The notes: generated by a model not told the origin, from the letters alone. A stretch of 6,714 nucleotides of DNA from Candidatus Delongbacteria bacterium (GCA_027858215.1 JAQIDD010000174.1:1-6714); one strand, 5' to 3'. Counted from the first letter of the stretch, positions 1-6,424 are shown. Made by a program: numbers and translations.

Positions 1-16
1 CAATCTGACTGCGTTA

Positions 17-54
17 AAATTTTTCTAAATAGCTTTGGCTATTCAGAAAAATTT
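17..54. repeat. Strong 17-bp stem hairpin with 4-base loop (possible dispersed palindromic repeat)
   Basis: The arms at 17-33 and 38-54 pair at 16 of 17 positions around the loop TTTG. The single mismatch (A27 against C44) becomes a G-U wobble in minus-strand RNA, so there the whole stem pairs. The outer half of the stem is A/T-only (AAATTTTT) and the inner half reads AATAGC. No coding sequence overlaps it. It could be the terminator of a gene left of the window, or one copy of a dispersed palindromic element. Only one copy is present here, so repetition cannot be shown. Confidence 0.6.
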
Positions 55-283
55 GTGCCTTGCATCTTATTCATCAAATTTGTTTCTTGAAAGAAAAGAA
101 TTATTAGAAGGCCCCTTAAATATTAAAATGATTAACAGGAAACAAGATTATTAATATGCATTTTGAGCATCCTGTCAAAATAGTATTGTTTTAAAGTATA
201 GATACTGTATGGCATATGGATGTTTTCCGCTGTAGTAAAGCACAGACTATTGCCTGGTTAACAAATGCAATCTGTTGATGTGT
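55..283. other. Non-coding region downstream of korB
   Basis: Between the hairpin at 17-54 and the korB terminator I find no reading frame of useful length and no RNA gene I recognise. The stretch is AT-rich with short imperfect palindromes only, for example AGTATAGATACT near 196-207. No match to the Bacteroidetes -7 element was found on the minus strand. Confidence 0.5.
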
Positions 284-318
284 AAAAACGCTTCTGGCAG
301 TGGTGCAGAAGCGTTTTT
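284..318 (-). terminator. Strong intrinsic terminator after korB, usable from both strands
   Basis: A perfect 13-bp stem joins AAAAACGCTTCTG (284-296) and CAGAAGCGTTTTT (306-318) around a 9-base loop. The stem has a G/C-containing centre and ends in five A/T pairs, so RNA from either strand ends in a run of U. It lies 23 bases beyond the korB stop codon, as expected for the end of the korAB operon. The symmetry means it could also stop plus-strand transcription entering from the left. Confidence 0.9.
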
Positions 319-341
319 AATTGGGATAGCATTTAATGCGT

Positions 342-1361
342 TTACTCAATATTAAACACATTGCCTGAATTAAGCAGATCAGTCATGTTATGAACCTTGT
401 TGTTTTCTTTTTCTTCTTTGATTTGCTTTTCAAGCAGATTTTCATATGTATCGCCTTCGTCAACACACCGGATAATTCCCACAGCAATAGGAAAATCAGG
501 ATAAGTCATCCTGCTTAGCATGTAGTGCATGTTGGGGTCTGGGTTTTTAGCGTCATGAACAAGAATATCATCTTTAGTAATGCCATTTTCTCCAATTTTC
601 ACCACTTTGAGTTTGCCTTTATCAATGATAAGTCCTTTTTCTTTTTCTTTACCAAAGAGCAAGGGATTTTCATGTTCAACATAAATTGTTCTGTCATCAC
701 GGACATCTTTGCCAGCCACCAGTTCATGAACTTTATTGTTAAAAATCACACAGTTCTGCAGGATTTCCACCATTGATGTACCTTTGTGTTTTTCTGCCTG
801 GATAAATACGCGCTTCATCATTTTAGGTTCTTTATCCAGCACCCTTGCGAAGAAAGTTCCCTGCGCACCCATGGCTAGTTCACCAGGGTTGAAAGGATTT
901 TCGATGGTTCCGTGCGGGGATGTTTTTGTGACAGAACCCTTGGGAGTGGTTGGAGAATATTGGCCTTTGGTCAGGCCGTAGATTTTATTGTTAAACAACA
1001 GTACGTTGATATCAATGTTTCTACGGAGCAAATGGATGAAATGATTTCCCCCGATGGCCATGGCATCGCCATCACCCGTAATTTGCCATACAGAAAGTTT
1101 CGGATTAGCCACTTTTATTCCGGAGGCAATGGCAGCAGCCCTGCCATGCAATCCATGAAACCCATATGTATTAATGTAATAGGGGAACCGTGATGAGCAA
1201 CCGATTCCGGAAACGAAAACAATGTCTTCGATATTTTTACCTGTTTCGGGGAGTGCGCTCTGGACAGCAGCAAGAATGCTATAAGCACCACATCCTGCAC
1301 ACCATTTAACAGGACCGTCAACAACGAAATCCTTTTTTGTCAAATTTTGTTTTTCTTCCAT
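342..1361 (-). CDS. korB: 2-oxoglutarate/2-oxoacid:ferredoxin oxidoreductase, beta subunit
   Basis: This is the thiamine-diphosphate-binding beta subunit (339 residues) of a cytoplasmic 2-oxoacid:ferredoxin oxidoreductase. The enzyme decarboxylates a 2-oxoacid with CoA to give acyl-CoA and reduced ferredoxin, or runs in reverse. The sequence shows CAGCG at residues 21-25, GIGCSS at 52-57 and a further cysteine at 204. These are the four positions (C21, C24, C55, C204) that bind the [4Fe-4S] cluster in this family. The thiamine-diphosphate/Mg motif is GDGDA at 96-100, followed by LFNNKIYGLTKGQ at 122-134. The last ~40 residues are charged and lower in complexity. The ATG start has a clear Shine-Dalgarno sequence and lies 5 bases after the korA stop, so the two are co-translated. 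2-Oxoglutarate is the likeliest substrate, from the two-subunit architecture; pyruvate or another 2-oxoacid is not excluded. Confidence 0.95.
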   Translation of the reverse strand: MEEKQNLTKKDFVVDGPVKWCAGCGAYSILAAVQSALPETGKNIEDIVFVSGIGCSSRFPYYINTYGFHGLHGRAAAIASGIKVANPKLSVWQITGDGDAMAIGGNHFIHLLRRNIDINVLLFNNKIYGLTKGQYSPTTPKGSVTKTSPHGTIENPFNPGELAMGAQGTFFARVLDKEPKMMKRVFIQAEKHKGTSMVEILQNCVIFNNKVHELVAGKDVRDDRTIYVEHENPLLFGKEKEKGLIIDKGKLKVVKIGENGITKDDILVHDAKNPDPNMHYMLSRMTYPDFPIAVGIIRCVDEGDTYENLLEKQIKEEKENNKVHNMTDLLNSGNVFNIE

Positions 1362-1366
1362 AATAG

Positions 1367-3220
1367 TTAGTCCTCCAGAATTTCAAAACATATATTTTTC
1401 AATTCAGAGATGTAAAAAGGCAACCCCTGAACTTTATTGTGTTGCAAATAAGTAAACTGTGGTAAATGAGAACGCAGGTAATGTGCAAATTGTCCCATGT
1501 TGAGTTCACATACAAGGATCTTATCAAATTTGCTGAACACTTCTTCCGAATTCTCCGGCAGAGGGTAAATGTAGTTGAACTGAGCAAGGCTAACATCTTT
1601 TCCGTCTTTGCGCAATTCTTTTACAGCAGAGTGTAGGGCTCCATATGTGCCTCCCCATCCCACGACAAGCAGTTCCCCACCATTTTGGTTGCCAAAAATT
1701 TCTTGTTTAGGAATGTGTTTTGCAATATTTTTTACTTTTTGCTGACGTAATTGAACCATTTTCTGGTGATTATAAGGGTCATGAGATACTTCCCCAGTCA
1801 CATCAGCTTTTTCAAGTCCGCCCACACGATGTCTGAGGCCTTTTTGTCCGGGAATAGCCCAGTAGCGGTTTAATTTTTCCGGATCCCTTCGATATGGTTC
1901 AAATTCCGGGTCATTATCTTTTGCTTTGGGCGGATTGATTGGAGAAAGGTCATCCATGTCAGGAATTTTCCAGAGTTCTGTTCCGTTAGCGAGGTAGCCG
2001 TCAGAAAGCATTATTACCGGGGTCATATGCTCAATAGCCAATCGGCATGCTTCATAAGCAAAATCAAAGCAATTTCCCGGAGAACTGCTTGCAATTACAG
2101 GAATGGGGGCTTCTCCGTTTCTGCCGTATAAAGCCTGAAACAGGTCTGACTGTTCAGGTTTTGTAGGCAATCCTGTAGAAGGACCACCCCGTTGAACATT
2201 AATAACCACCAGTGGTAATTCAGTCATGACAGCGAGGCCAAGGGCTTCAGATTTGAGAGAAAATCCGGGGCCTGAAGTACTTGTAGCACCAAGGCTGCCT
2301 GAAAAACTGGCTCCAATTGAAGAATTGATACCAGCGATTTCATCTTCAGCTTGAAATGTCTTTATTCCCATGGATTTATGGGTTGAAAGTTCCTGAAGGA
2401 TTTCAGAAGCCGGTGTAATCGGATAAGATCCCAGGAACAACTGAAGGCCTGCTTTTTCTGCTCCGGCAATTAACCCCCAACTGGCAGCAATGTTTCCTGT
2501 GATTTGCCTGTGGTTTCCTTTTTTATCTTGTGATGGCTTGACCTGAAACGTTGTGGAAAGCGCTTCAATGGTTTCAGCGTAATTGTAACCGCCACAAAGG
2601 ACAGCAACGTTAACCTCAATTAATTTGGGTTTTGATTTGAATTTTTCCCGGATGAATTTTTTCCCATTTTCGATGTCCCTGTTGAACAGCCAAAACAGGA
2701 TGCCCATGACAAATTGATTTTTTGTTTTGTCAATGGTTTTGGTGTCAAGATCAATCCCCTTGTTTTTGACAGTAGATCTTGTCAATTGTGTAATGGGGGC
2801 TTTGATCAGATTATATCCATCAAGTGAACCATCACCAAGGGGGTCTTCAATAAACCCTGCTTTTTTGTAATGTTTATTGTCGAAATTATCAATATCGATA
2901 ATGATAGTTGCCTCTGATTTTACCCATTTCAAGTTCGATTTAAGCGCTGCGGGATTCATAGCAACGAGCACATCGGCCAGATCCCCCGGGGGTTCAACGT
3001 CTTTTCTTCCATTACGTACCTGGATTCCGGAAACACCTGCCAGAGTACCCTGAGGAGCTCTGATTTCTGAAGGGAAGTCAGGGAATGTTGAAAGGTCGTT
3101 GCCAAAAGATGCAGAAGCATCGGAAAATTGGGAGCCGGTTAGCTGCATCCCATCACCGGAATCACCAGCAAATTTTACAACTACATCTTCGCGTTCGATT
3201 ACTTTACCGTTTTTATTCAT
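1367..3220 (-). CDS. korA: 2-oxoglutarate/2-oxoacid:ferredoxin oxidoreductase, fused gamma-alpha subunit
   Basis: This is the large subunit (617 residues) of the KorAB complex. The N-terminal ~15-210 is the gamma domain, beginning VVKFAGDSGDGMQLTG (14-29) and carrying RAPQGTLAGVSG at 54-65. Residues ~240-430 form the pyrimidine-binding alpha domain, with GSYPITPASE at 264-273, TSTSGPGFSLKSEA at 313-326 and GGPSTGLPTKPEQSDL at 345-360. A C-terminal domain at ~500-610 (LLVVGWGGTYGA, then NYIYPLP) completes the fold. This gamma-alpha fusion is the two-subunit type, which takes its iron-sulfur cluster from KorB and needs no separate ferredoxin-like delta subunit; none is encoded nearby. The ATG is preceded by an AT-rich leader without a Shine-Dalgarno sequence. 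Length and motifs look complete, with no frameshift. A candidate promoter lies about 55 bases upstream. Confidence 0.95.
   Translation of the reverse strand: MNKNGKVIEREDVVVKFAGDSGDGMQLTGSQFSDASASFGNDLSTFPDFPSEIRAPQGTLAGVSGIQVRNGRKDVEPPGDLADVLVAMNPAALKSNLKWVKSEATIIIDIDNFDNKHYKKAGFIEDPLGDGSLDGYNLIKAPITQLTRSTVKNKGIDLDTKTIDKTKNQFVMGILFWLFNRDIENGKKFIREKFKSKPKLIEVNVAVLCGGYNYAETIEALSTTFQVKPSQDKKGNHRQITGNIAASWGLIAGAEKAGLQLFLGSYPITPASEILQELSTHKSMGIKTFQAEDEIAGINSSIGASFSGSLGATSTSGPGFSLKSEALGLAVMTELPLVVINVQRGGPSTGLPTKPEQSDLFQALYGRNGEAPIPVIASSSPGNCFDFAYEACRLAIEHMTPVIMLSDGYLANGTELWKIPDMDDLSPINPPKAKDNDPEFEPYRRDPEKLNRYWAIPGQKGLRHRVGGLEKADVTGEVSHDPYNHQKMVQLRQQKVKNIAKHIPKQEIFGNQNGGELLVVGWGGTYGALHSAVKELRKDGKDVSLAQFNYIYPLPENSEEVFSKFDKILVCELNMGQFAHYLRSHLPQFTYLQHNKVQGLPFYISELKNICFEILED
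1371..1376 (-). promoter_or_regulatory. Shine-Dalgarno sequence of korB, inside the end of korA
   Basis: The minus strand reads GGAGGA here, nine bases before the korB ATG. It is embedded in the last codons of korA (the Leu-Glu-Asp end). It is the only textbook Shine-Dalgarno sequence in the window. The starts of korA, ugd, the RibF-like gene and rex have none, as is common in Bacteroidetes. It probably supports coupled or reinitiating translation of korB. Confidence 0.7.
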
Positions 3221-3240
3221 AATTACCGTATGTAAATAAC

Positions 3241-3255
3241 TTGTTAATGAAACAA
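3241..3255. promoter_or_regulatory. Inverted repeat TTGTT-N5-AACAA in the korA leader
   Basis: The sequence TTGTTAATGAAACAA lies 20 bases before the korA ATG, inside the predicted leader. It is a perfect 5-bp inverted repeat. Against the Rex-type consensus TTGTTAANNNNTTAACAA one half is exact but the second half is out of register (11 of 14 fixed positions at best). It is therefore a weak candidate Rex or other repressor site, offered mainly because rex is encoded nearby. Confidence 0.25.
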
Positions 3256-3275
3256 CTAATATGAGTTTATAAAAA

Positions 3276-3283
3276 CAAAATTA
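3276..3283 (-). promoter_or_regulatory. Candidate Bacteroidetes -7 promoter element for korAB
   Basis: On the minus strand this reads TAATTTTG, an exact match to the Bacteroidetes -7 consensus TAnnTTTG. A start about seven bases downstream would give a leader near 50 bases. The -33 element is poor: only TGTG is found 16-18 bases upstream, where TTTG is expected. It is one of only two exact -7 matches I found in the non-coding stretches searched on the minus strand. Confidence 0.45.
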
Positions 3284-3296
3284 AAGACTTTATAAC

Positions 3297-3319
3297 ATTC
3301 ACACATGAATTTTATTCAT
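3297..3319. promoter_or_regulatory. Alternating ATTCA/TGAAT motifs upstream of the korA promoter
   Basis: Three alternating 5-base units occur here: ATTCA (3297-3301), TGAAT (3306-3310) and ATTCA (3314-3318). The last two extend to the 15-base palindrome ATGAAT-TTT-ATTCAT at 3305-3319. The block sits directly over and upstream of where the korA -33 region should be, a usual place for an operator or activator site. In such AT-rich DNA it could be chance. Confidence 0.25.
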
Positions 3320-3413
3320 TTTTTATTTGCAGTATATTATTTCCGTATCGCACATTATTACTAATGTTAACGTAAAATGGATATGGGGTTTAAAAAATGT
3401 TTTGTAACACATT

Positions 3414-3425
3414 TCATTTAAATGA
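3414..3425. promoter_or_regulatory. 12-bp perfect palindrome TCATTTAAATGA in the ugd-korA gap
   Basis: This is a perfect 12-base palindrome in the non-coding DNA between ugd and korA, about 130 bases upstream of the predicted korA -7 element. Symmetry suggests a dimeric DNA-binding protein site, but A/T-only palindromes of this size arise by chance in such DNA. No family-specific consensus is recognised. Confidence 0.15.
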
Positions 3426-3480
3426 GATAAAAACGCCTGAAAATGAATTAATCATAGTTAACAAGTCAATCATTTCAAGG

Positions 3481-3506
3481 AATTAAAACTTCTCTGCTTA
3501 CAGAAG
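3481..3506 (-). terminator. Possible weak terminator after ugd
   Basis: On the minus strand, 11 bases past the ugd stop, CTTCTG and CAGAGAAG can pair around the loop TAAG, with a two-base bulge. The run TTTTAATT follows. The stem is short and the U-run interrupted, so read-through into korA is possible. It is the only hairpin-plus-T candidate I found between ugd and korA. Confidence 0.4.
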
Positions 3507-3517
3507 ATATCATAAGG

Positions 3518-4837
3518 TTATTTTTTAGTTCTTCGTCCAATTCCCACATACGTATAGCCTTTGGCCTGCAATTCTTCAGGGTCATATATATTCCGGCCGT
3601 CAAAAATCAATTTGTTGTTCATTTTTTCAAGGTTGGGATAATTTAATACACGGAATTCGGACCATTCTGTAACAAGTAATAAAGCATCGGCCTTATCAAT
3701 AGCGTCATACGCTTTTTTAGCGTAGAATATTTTATTGCCTACACGTCGTTTACATTCATCCATTGCAACCGGGTCATAAGCAGTAATAGTTGCTCCGGCA
3801 TTTGTGAACAAATCAATGAGTTTTAAAGCAGGAGCTTCACGCATATCATCAGTATTGGGTTTAAAAGCCAGTCCCCACATAGCAAAGTGTTTCCCTTTCA
3901 AATCGCCAAAATGGGCTTTTGCTTTGTGAAACAGGGATTCTTTTTGGCGTTCATTGACATTTTCCACCGCTTTTAATATTTCCAGATTGTGATTGTGTTC
4001 ATCAGCGGAATTAATGACAGCTTTCACGTCTTTTGGGAAACAAGAGCCACCATACCCTGTGCCGGCATAGATAAAATATTTTCCAATCCGTCGGTCAGAG
4101 CCAATTCCCCGGCGAACAGCGTTAATATCTGCACCTACTTTTTCACAAAAATTTGCCATGTCGTTCATAAAACTGATTTTTGTTGCAAGCATAGCGTTGG
4201 CAGCATATTTAGTCAGTTCTGCAGAAGGAATGTCCATAAAAATAACAGGATGTCCATTCAGCACAAAAGGCTTATACAGCCTGTTCATAATTTGTTTTGC
4301 TTTTTCAGCATCGGTGCCGACAACAATCCTGTCGGGATGCATGGCATCATTGATGGCATCACCTTCCTTAAGGAATTCAGGATTGGAAGCCACATCAAAA
4401 GGAATGTCCTTATCCCGTTTTTTTAATTCTTCCGAAATAGCCTTGCGGACTTTTTCTGCTGTCCCGATTGGCACAGTACTTTTTGTGATAATAAGCAGGT
4501 AGTTTTCCATGAGTTTTCCCGTTTCCCTTGCCACATCAAGCACGTATTGAAGGTCAGCGCTGCCGTCTTCATCGGGCGGAGTGCCAACGGCGATAAAAAT
4601 AGCTTCTGACTCTTTAAGCCCTTCTTTCAGGCTGGTGGTGAAACTAAGCCTGTTTTTTTCCACGTTACGTTTGACCAGTGTTTCCAATCCGGGTTCCCAG
4701 ATAGGAATGATGCCTTTGTTTAGTTTGTTGATTTTTTCCACATCAATATCAACGCATGAAACATTAACGCCTACTTCGGCAAAACATGTTCCCGATACCA
4801 GGCCAACATAGCCTGTGCCTACCATTGTTATTTTCAT
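3518..4837 (-). CDS. ugd: UDP-glucose 6-dehydrogenase
   Basis: This cytoplasmic enzyme (439 residues) oxidises UDP-glucose to UDP-glucuronate using two NAD+, supplying precursors for surface polysaccharides. The N-terminal NAD-binding fold begins with GTGYVGL (7-13), followed by VGTPPDEDG (84-92), STVPIGT (120-126) and NPEFLKEGDA (152-161). The central helix carries K210 and N214 (KYAANAMLATK). The catalytic cysteine is C266 in GGSCFPKD (263-270). The C-terminal UDP-binding domain contains WGLAFKPNTDDMREAP (321-336) and DGRN (413-416). All key residues are present and the length is normal for the family. A related UDP-sugar dehydrogenase (for example one acting on UDP-N-acetylmannosamine) is less likely. 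The gene starts 17 bases after the RibF-like stop, so it is probably the last gene of the rex unit. No glycosyltransferase or capsule genes are present in the window. Confidence 0.94.
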   Translation of the reverse strand: MKITMVGTGYVGLVSGTCFAEVGVNVSCVDIDVEKINKLNKGIIPIWEPGLETLVKRNVEKNRLSFTTSLKEGLKESEAIFIAVGTPPDEDGSADLQYVLDVARETGKLMENYLLIITKSTVPIGTAEKVRKAISEELKKRDKDIPFDVASNPEFLKEGDAINDAMHPDRIVVGTDAEKAKQIMNRLYKPFVLNGHPVIFMDIPSAELTKYAANAMLATKISFMNDMANFCEKVGADINAVRRGIGSDRRIGKYFIYAGTGYGGSCFPKDVKAVINSADEHNHNLEILKAVENVNERQKESLFHKAKAHFGDLKGKHFAMWGLAFKPNTDDMREAPALKLIDLFTNAGATITAYDPVAMDECKRRVGNKIFYAKKAYDAIDKADALLLVTEWSEFRVLNYPNLEKMNNKLIFDGRNIYDPEELQAKGYTYVGIGRRTKK

Positions 4838-4854
4838 AATATGAGCATTTATAA

Positions 4855-5487
4855 TTAATTATAAGATAAATTGTTTGACATCACGTACATGTGTTCAAAA
4901 ATACACTTTTGTATTTTTTGAATGTGGTTATTATGCTGTAATTTTCTTAAAAAAACATAATTGTATGTTATCCCGCTTTGAATGAGAGAACTGTTGTCTT
5001 CAGGTATAAAGTATAAGCGTGTGTTTTCGGTATCCTTGTTGACAAGAAGGGCCCCTTCAATGTGATGTTCCTGCAGATGAGATTTATACGCTCCGTCAGG
5101 TGGAATGATTTTTTCTTTTTCTTCAACAATAAGCTCAAAAACAGTGTGGTTCTGCTGATGAGAAAACCTGTCTTTTTTTATTGTTTTTGCAAATTCAGGT
5201 GTGACCGGCATAATAAACAGGTGGTCAATTCCTGTTTCCCGGAGCAGGGCTATTTTTTCGTTTTTTGTCGTAATCAGGGCGTTTTTTTCGGATGTGCCTG
5301 GATTGAGAATTTTTGCGGGATGTGGTTGAAACGTTATTAGTACAGACTCTCCATTGATTTCAGAAGCCAGTTTTTTGAGACGGTTAAGGATGGTTTTGTG
5401 TCCGATATGTACACCATCAAAAGTGCCGGTAGTGACTACGGCATTTTTGATCGAATCAACATTTTCAAAATTTGTATGTACTTTCAT
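4855..5487 (-). CDS. Shortened RibF-like protein (riboflavin kinase/FMN adenylyltransferase family), probably altered or inactive
   Basis: The first ~105 of 210 residues clearly match the N-terminal FMN adenylyltransferase part of RibF: GTFDGVHIGH at 21-30, TFQPHP at 52-57, then NEKIALLRETGIDHL (76-90) and EFAKT. Family members are normally about 300-310 residues. Here roughly 100 internal residues are missing: the second half of the adenylyltransferase domain with its ISSTxIR motif, and the start of the riboflavin kinase domain with GRxxGFPTAN. The remainder, from KIIPPDGAY (126-134) to YVFLRKLQ (177-184), looks like a degraded kinase C-terminus without a recognisable catalytic glutamate. 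The frame is uninterrupted, with an ATG 30 bases after rex and a stop 17 bases before ugd, so it is probably expressed. It is unlikely to make FMN or FAD. It may be a nucleotide-binding remnant, a repurposed paralogue, or a gene decaying in frame. A full ribF would be expected elsewhere. Confidence 0.8.
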   Translation of the reverse strand: MKVHTNFENVDSIKNAVVTTGTFDGVHIGHKTILNRLKKLASEINGESVLITFQPHPAKILNPGTSEKNALITTKNEKIALLRETGIDHLFIMPVTPEFAKTIKKDRFSHQQNHTVFELIVEEKEKIIPPDGAYKSHLQEHHIEGALLVNKDTENTRLYFIPEDNSSLIQSGITYNYVFLRKLQHNNHIQKIQKCIFEHMYVMSNNLSYN

Positions 5488-5517
5488 AGAAAACCGTAAT
5501 TTTCACATGCGGCAAAA

Positions 5518-6144
5518 TTAATCATTGTGATTGACAAAGTATGCAACTTTTTCAAGGCTTGTTATCATATCGTAATCTTCAACATAAATATTGACGTTAT
5601 CCGGGATGTTTAAAGGAACAGAGGTGAAGTTAAGGATACCTTTAATCCCACACACAACCAGTTTATCTGTAATTTCCTGAGCATGTTCCGGGGATAATGT
5701 GAGAATGGCGATGGATATGTTGAGTTCTTTAATTTTGTTGCATAATTCATTGATATGGTAGCATTTGACATCGGCTATGACACGGTTGATTTTGTTTTCA
5801 TCAACATCAAAAGCTGCAGCAATATCCAGTTTTGTACGTTTTCCATTGAAATAGGTTATAATTGCTTTGCCAAGATGACCGATGCCAATGGTAGCCGTGT
5901 TGAGTTTTTGGTTTCCGTCAAGGACTTTCCCGATGCGGGTTATCAGGTCTTCAACAAGGTATCCTTTGCGCTGTGTCCCTGAATATCCAATCAGCATAAT
6001 GTCACGACGCACCTGAACGGGTGTGAGTTGGAGCTGGCTTGCCAGTTCATGTGAATAAATGTTGTCTTTCCCCTTGTTCAGGTTGTTGTACAGGATCCGC
6101 CTGTATTGACTTAGCCTTTCTACTGTTTTAGGTGGGAGTGCCAT
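5518..6144 (-). CDS. rex: Redox-sensing transcriptional repressor Rex
   Basis: Rex is a dimeric repressor that senses the NADH/NAD+ ratio; high NADH releases it from operators controlling fermentation and respiration genes. I place the start at the ATG (208 residues, MALPPKTVERLSQYRR), which fits the family N-terminus. A GTG nine bases upstream (6153) is possible but less likely. Residues ~1-75 are the winged-helix DNA-binding domain, with TPVQVRRDIMLIGYSG at 41-56 and RKGY at 59-62. Residues ~80-190 are the Rossmann domain with GIGHLG (87-92), FDVD (112-115) and LNFTSVPLNIP (171-181). The C-terminal helix (190-205) is the domain-swapped one. The usual Asn in the glycine-rich loop (GxGNLG) is His90 here. 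Rex is probably the first well-supported gene of a unit with the RibF-like gene (30-base gap) and ugd, preceded by a near-consensus Rex operator at 6451-6472. Confidence 0.94.
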   Translation of the reverse strand: MALPPKTVERLSQYRRILYNNLNKGKDNIYSHELASQLQLTPVQVRRDIMLIGYSGTQRKGYLVEDLITRIGKVLDGNQKLNTATIGIGHLGKAIITYFNGKRTKLDIAAAFDVDENKINRVIADVKCYHINELCNKIKELNISIAILTLSPEHAQEITDKLVVCGIKGILNFTSVPLNIPDNVNIYVEDYDMITSLEKVAYFVNHND

Positions 6145-6212
6145 GTTGTTCACATTTTTAAAAGGTTAAAATTAATGATTTAATATTGAATTCATGTTTC
6201 ATATCAGGTAAA

Positions 6213-6395
6213 TTATCTTTTGTTAAAGAAATTTTCAACAAATGGATTGCCGGCGGGATGTTTCATGCCTGCATTATCATCGTTGTTAAAAATGGTTTTT
6301 GATGATTTATTTTTTCCCGGTACCATGGTAAGACAAGCACTGTTGAAAATGCTTTCGCCAGTAATCTTAAGTTTTGGGCTTTGTGATTCGTTCAT
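6213..6395 (-). CDS. Possible 60-residue small protein upstream of rex
   Basis: I do not recognise this reading frame. From the ATG it encodes 60 hydrophilic residues rich in Asn, Lys and Ser (MNESQSPKLK... ending FVENFFNKR), with no membrane segment or signal peptide. A TTG eight codons upstream is open but overlaps the predicted -7 element, which favours the ATG. In favour of coding: the base composition rises clearly here compared with the very AT-rich DNA on either side, the codons look ordinary, and it lies between a promoter/Rex-operator candidate and rex (68-base gap to the rex ATG). Against: no family resemblance, no Shine-Dalgarno sequence, and an overlapping 72-codon frame on the plus strand (6220-6438) that could be an alternative. 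The segment could instead be a structured rex leader. Confidence 0.4.
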   Translation of the reverse strand: MNESQSPKLKITGESIFNSACLTMVPGKNKSSKTIFNNDDNAGMKHPAGNPFVENFFNKR

Positions 6396-6416
6396 GCCTT
6401 GTGGATGTATACAATG

Positions 6417-6424
6417 CAAAGCTA
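6417..6424 (-). promoter_or_regulatory. Candidate Bacteroidetes -7 promoter element for the rex unit
   Basis: The minus strand reads TAGCTTTG, an exact match to TAnnTTTG. Transcription would start near 6410, about 15 bases before the ATG of the small frame. The -33 element is weak: TTAG lies 18 bases upstream instead of TTTG at 19-21. The candidate Rex operator lies just upstream. I found no other exact -7 match on the minus strand between rex and the window edge. Confidence 0.45.

Noticed and set aside
525..1193. Several plus-strand frames opposite korB
   Set aside because: Mutually overlapping, low-complexity or phenylalanine-rich translations antisense to conserved korB motifs.
3395..3417. 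Imperfect inverted repeat AAATGT-N8-ACATTT in the ugd-korA gap
   Set aside because: Short arms in AT-rich DNA, far from the predicted korA promoter, and no known consensus.
3989..4502. Plus-strand frames of 114 and 145 codons inside ugd
   Set aside because: They are antisense shadows of a fully conserved UDP-glucose dehydrogenase and show no domain of their own.
5518..6153. GTG at 6153 as the rex start
   Set aside because: The ATG nine bases downstream gives the family-typical N-terminus (MALPPKTVERLSQYRR) and is the commoner start codon; the GTG start cannot be fully excluded.
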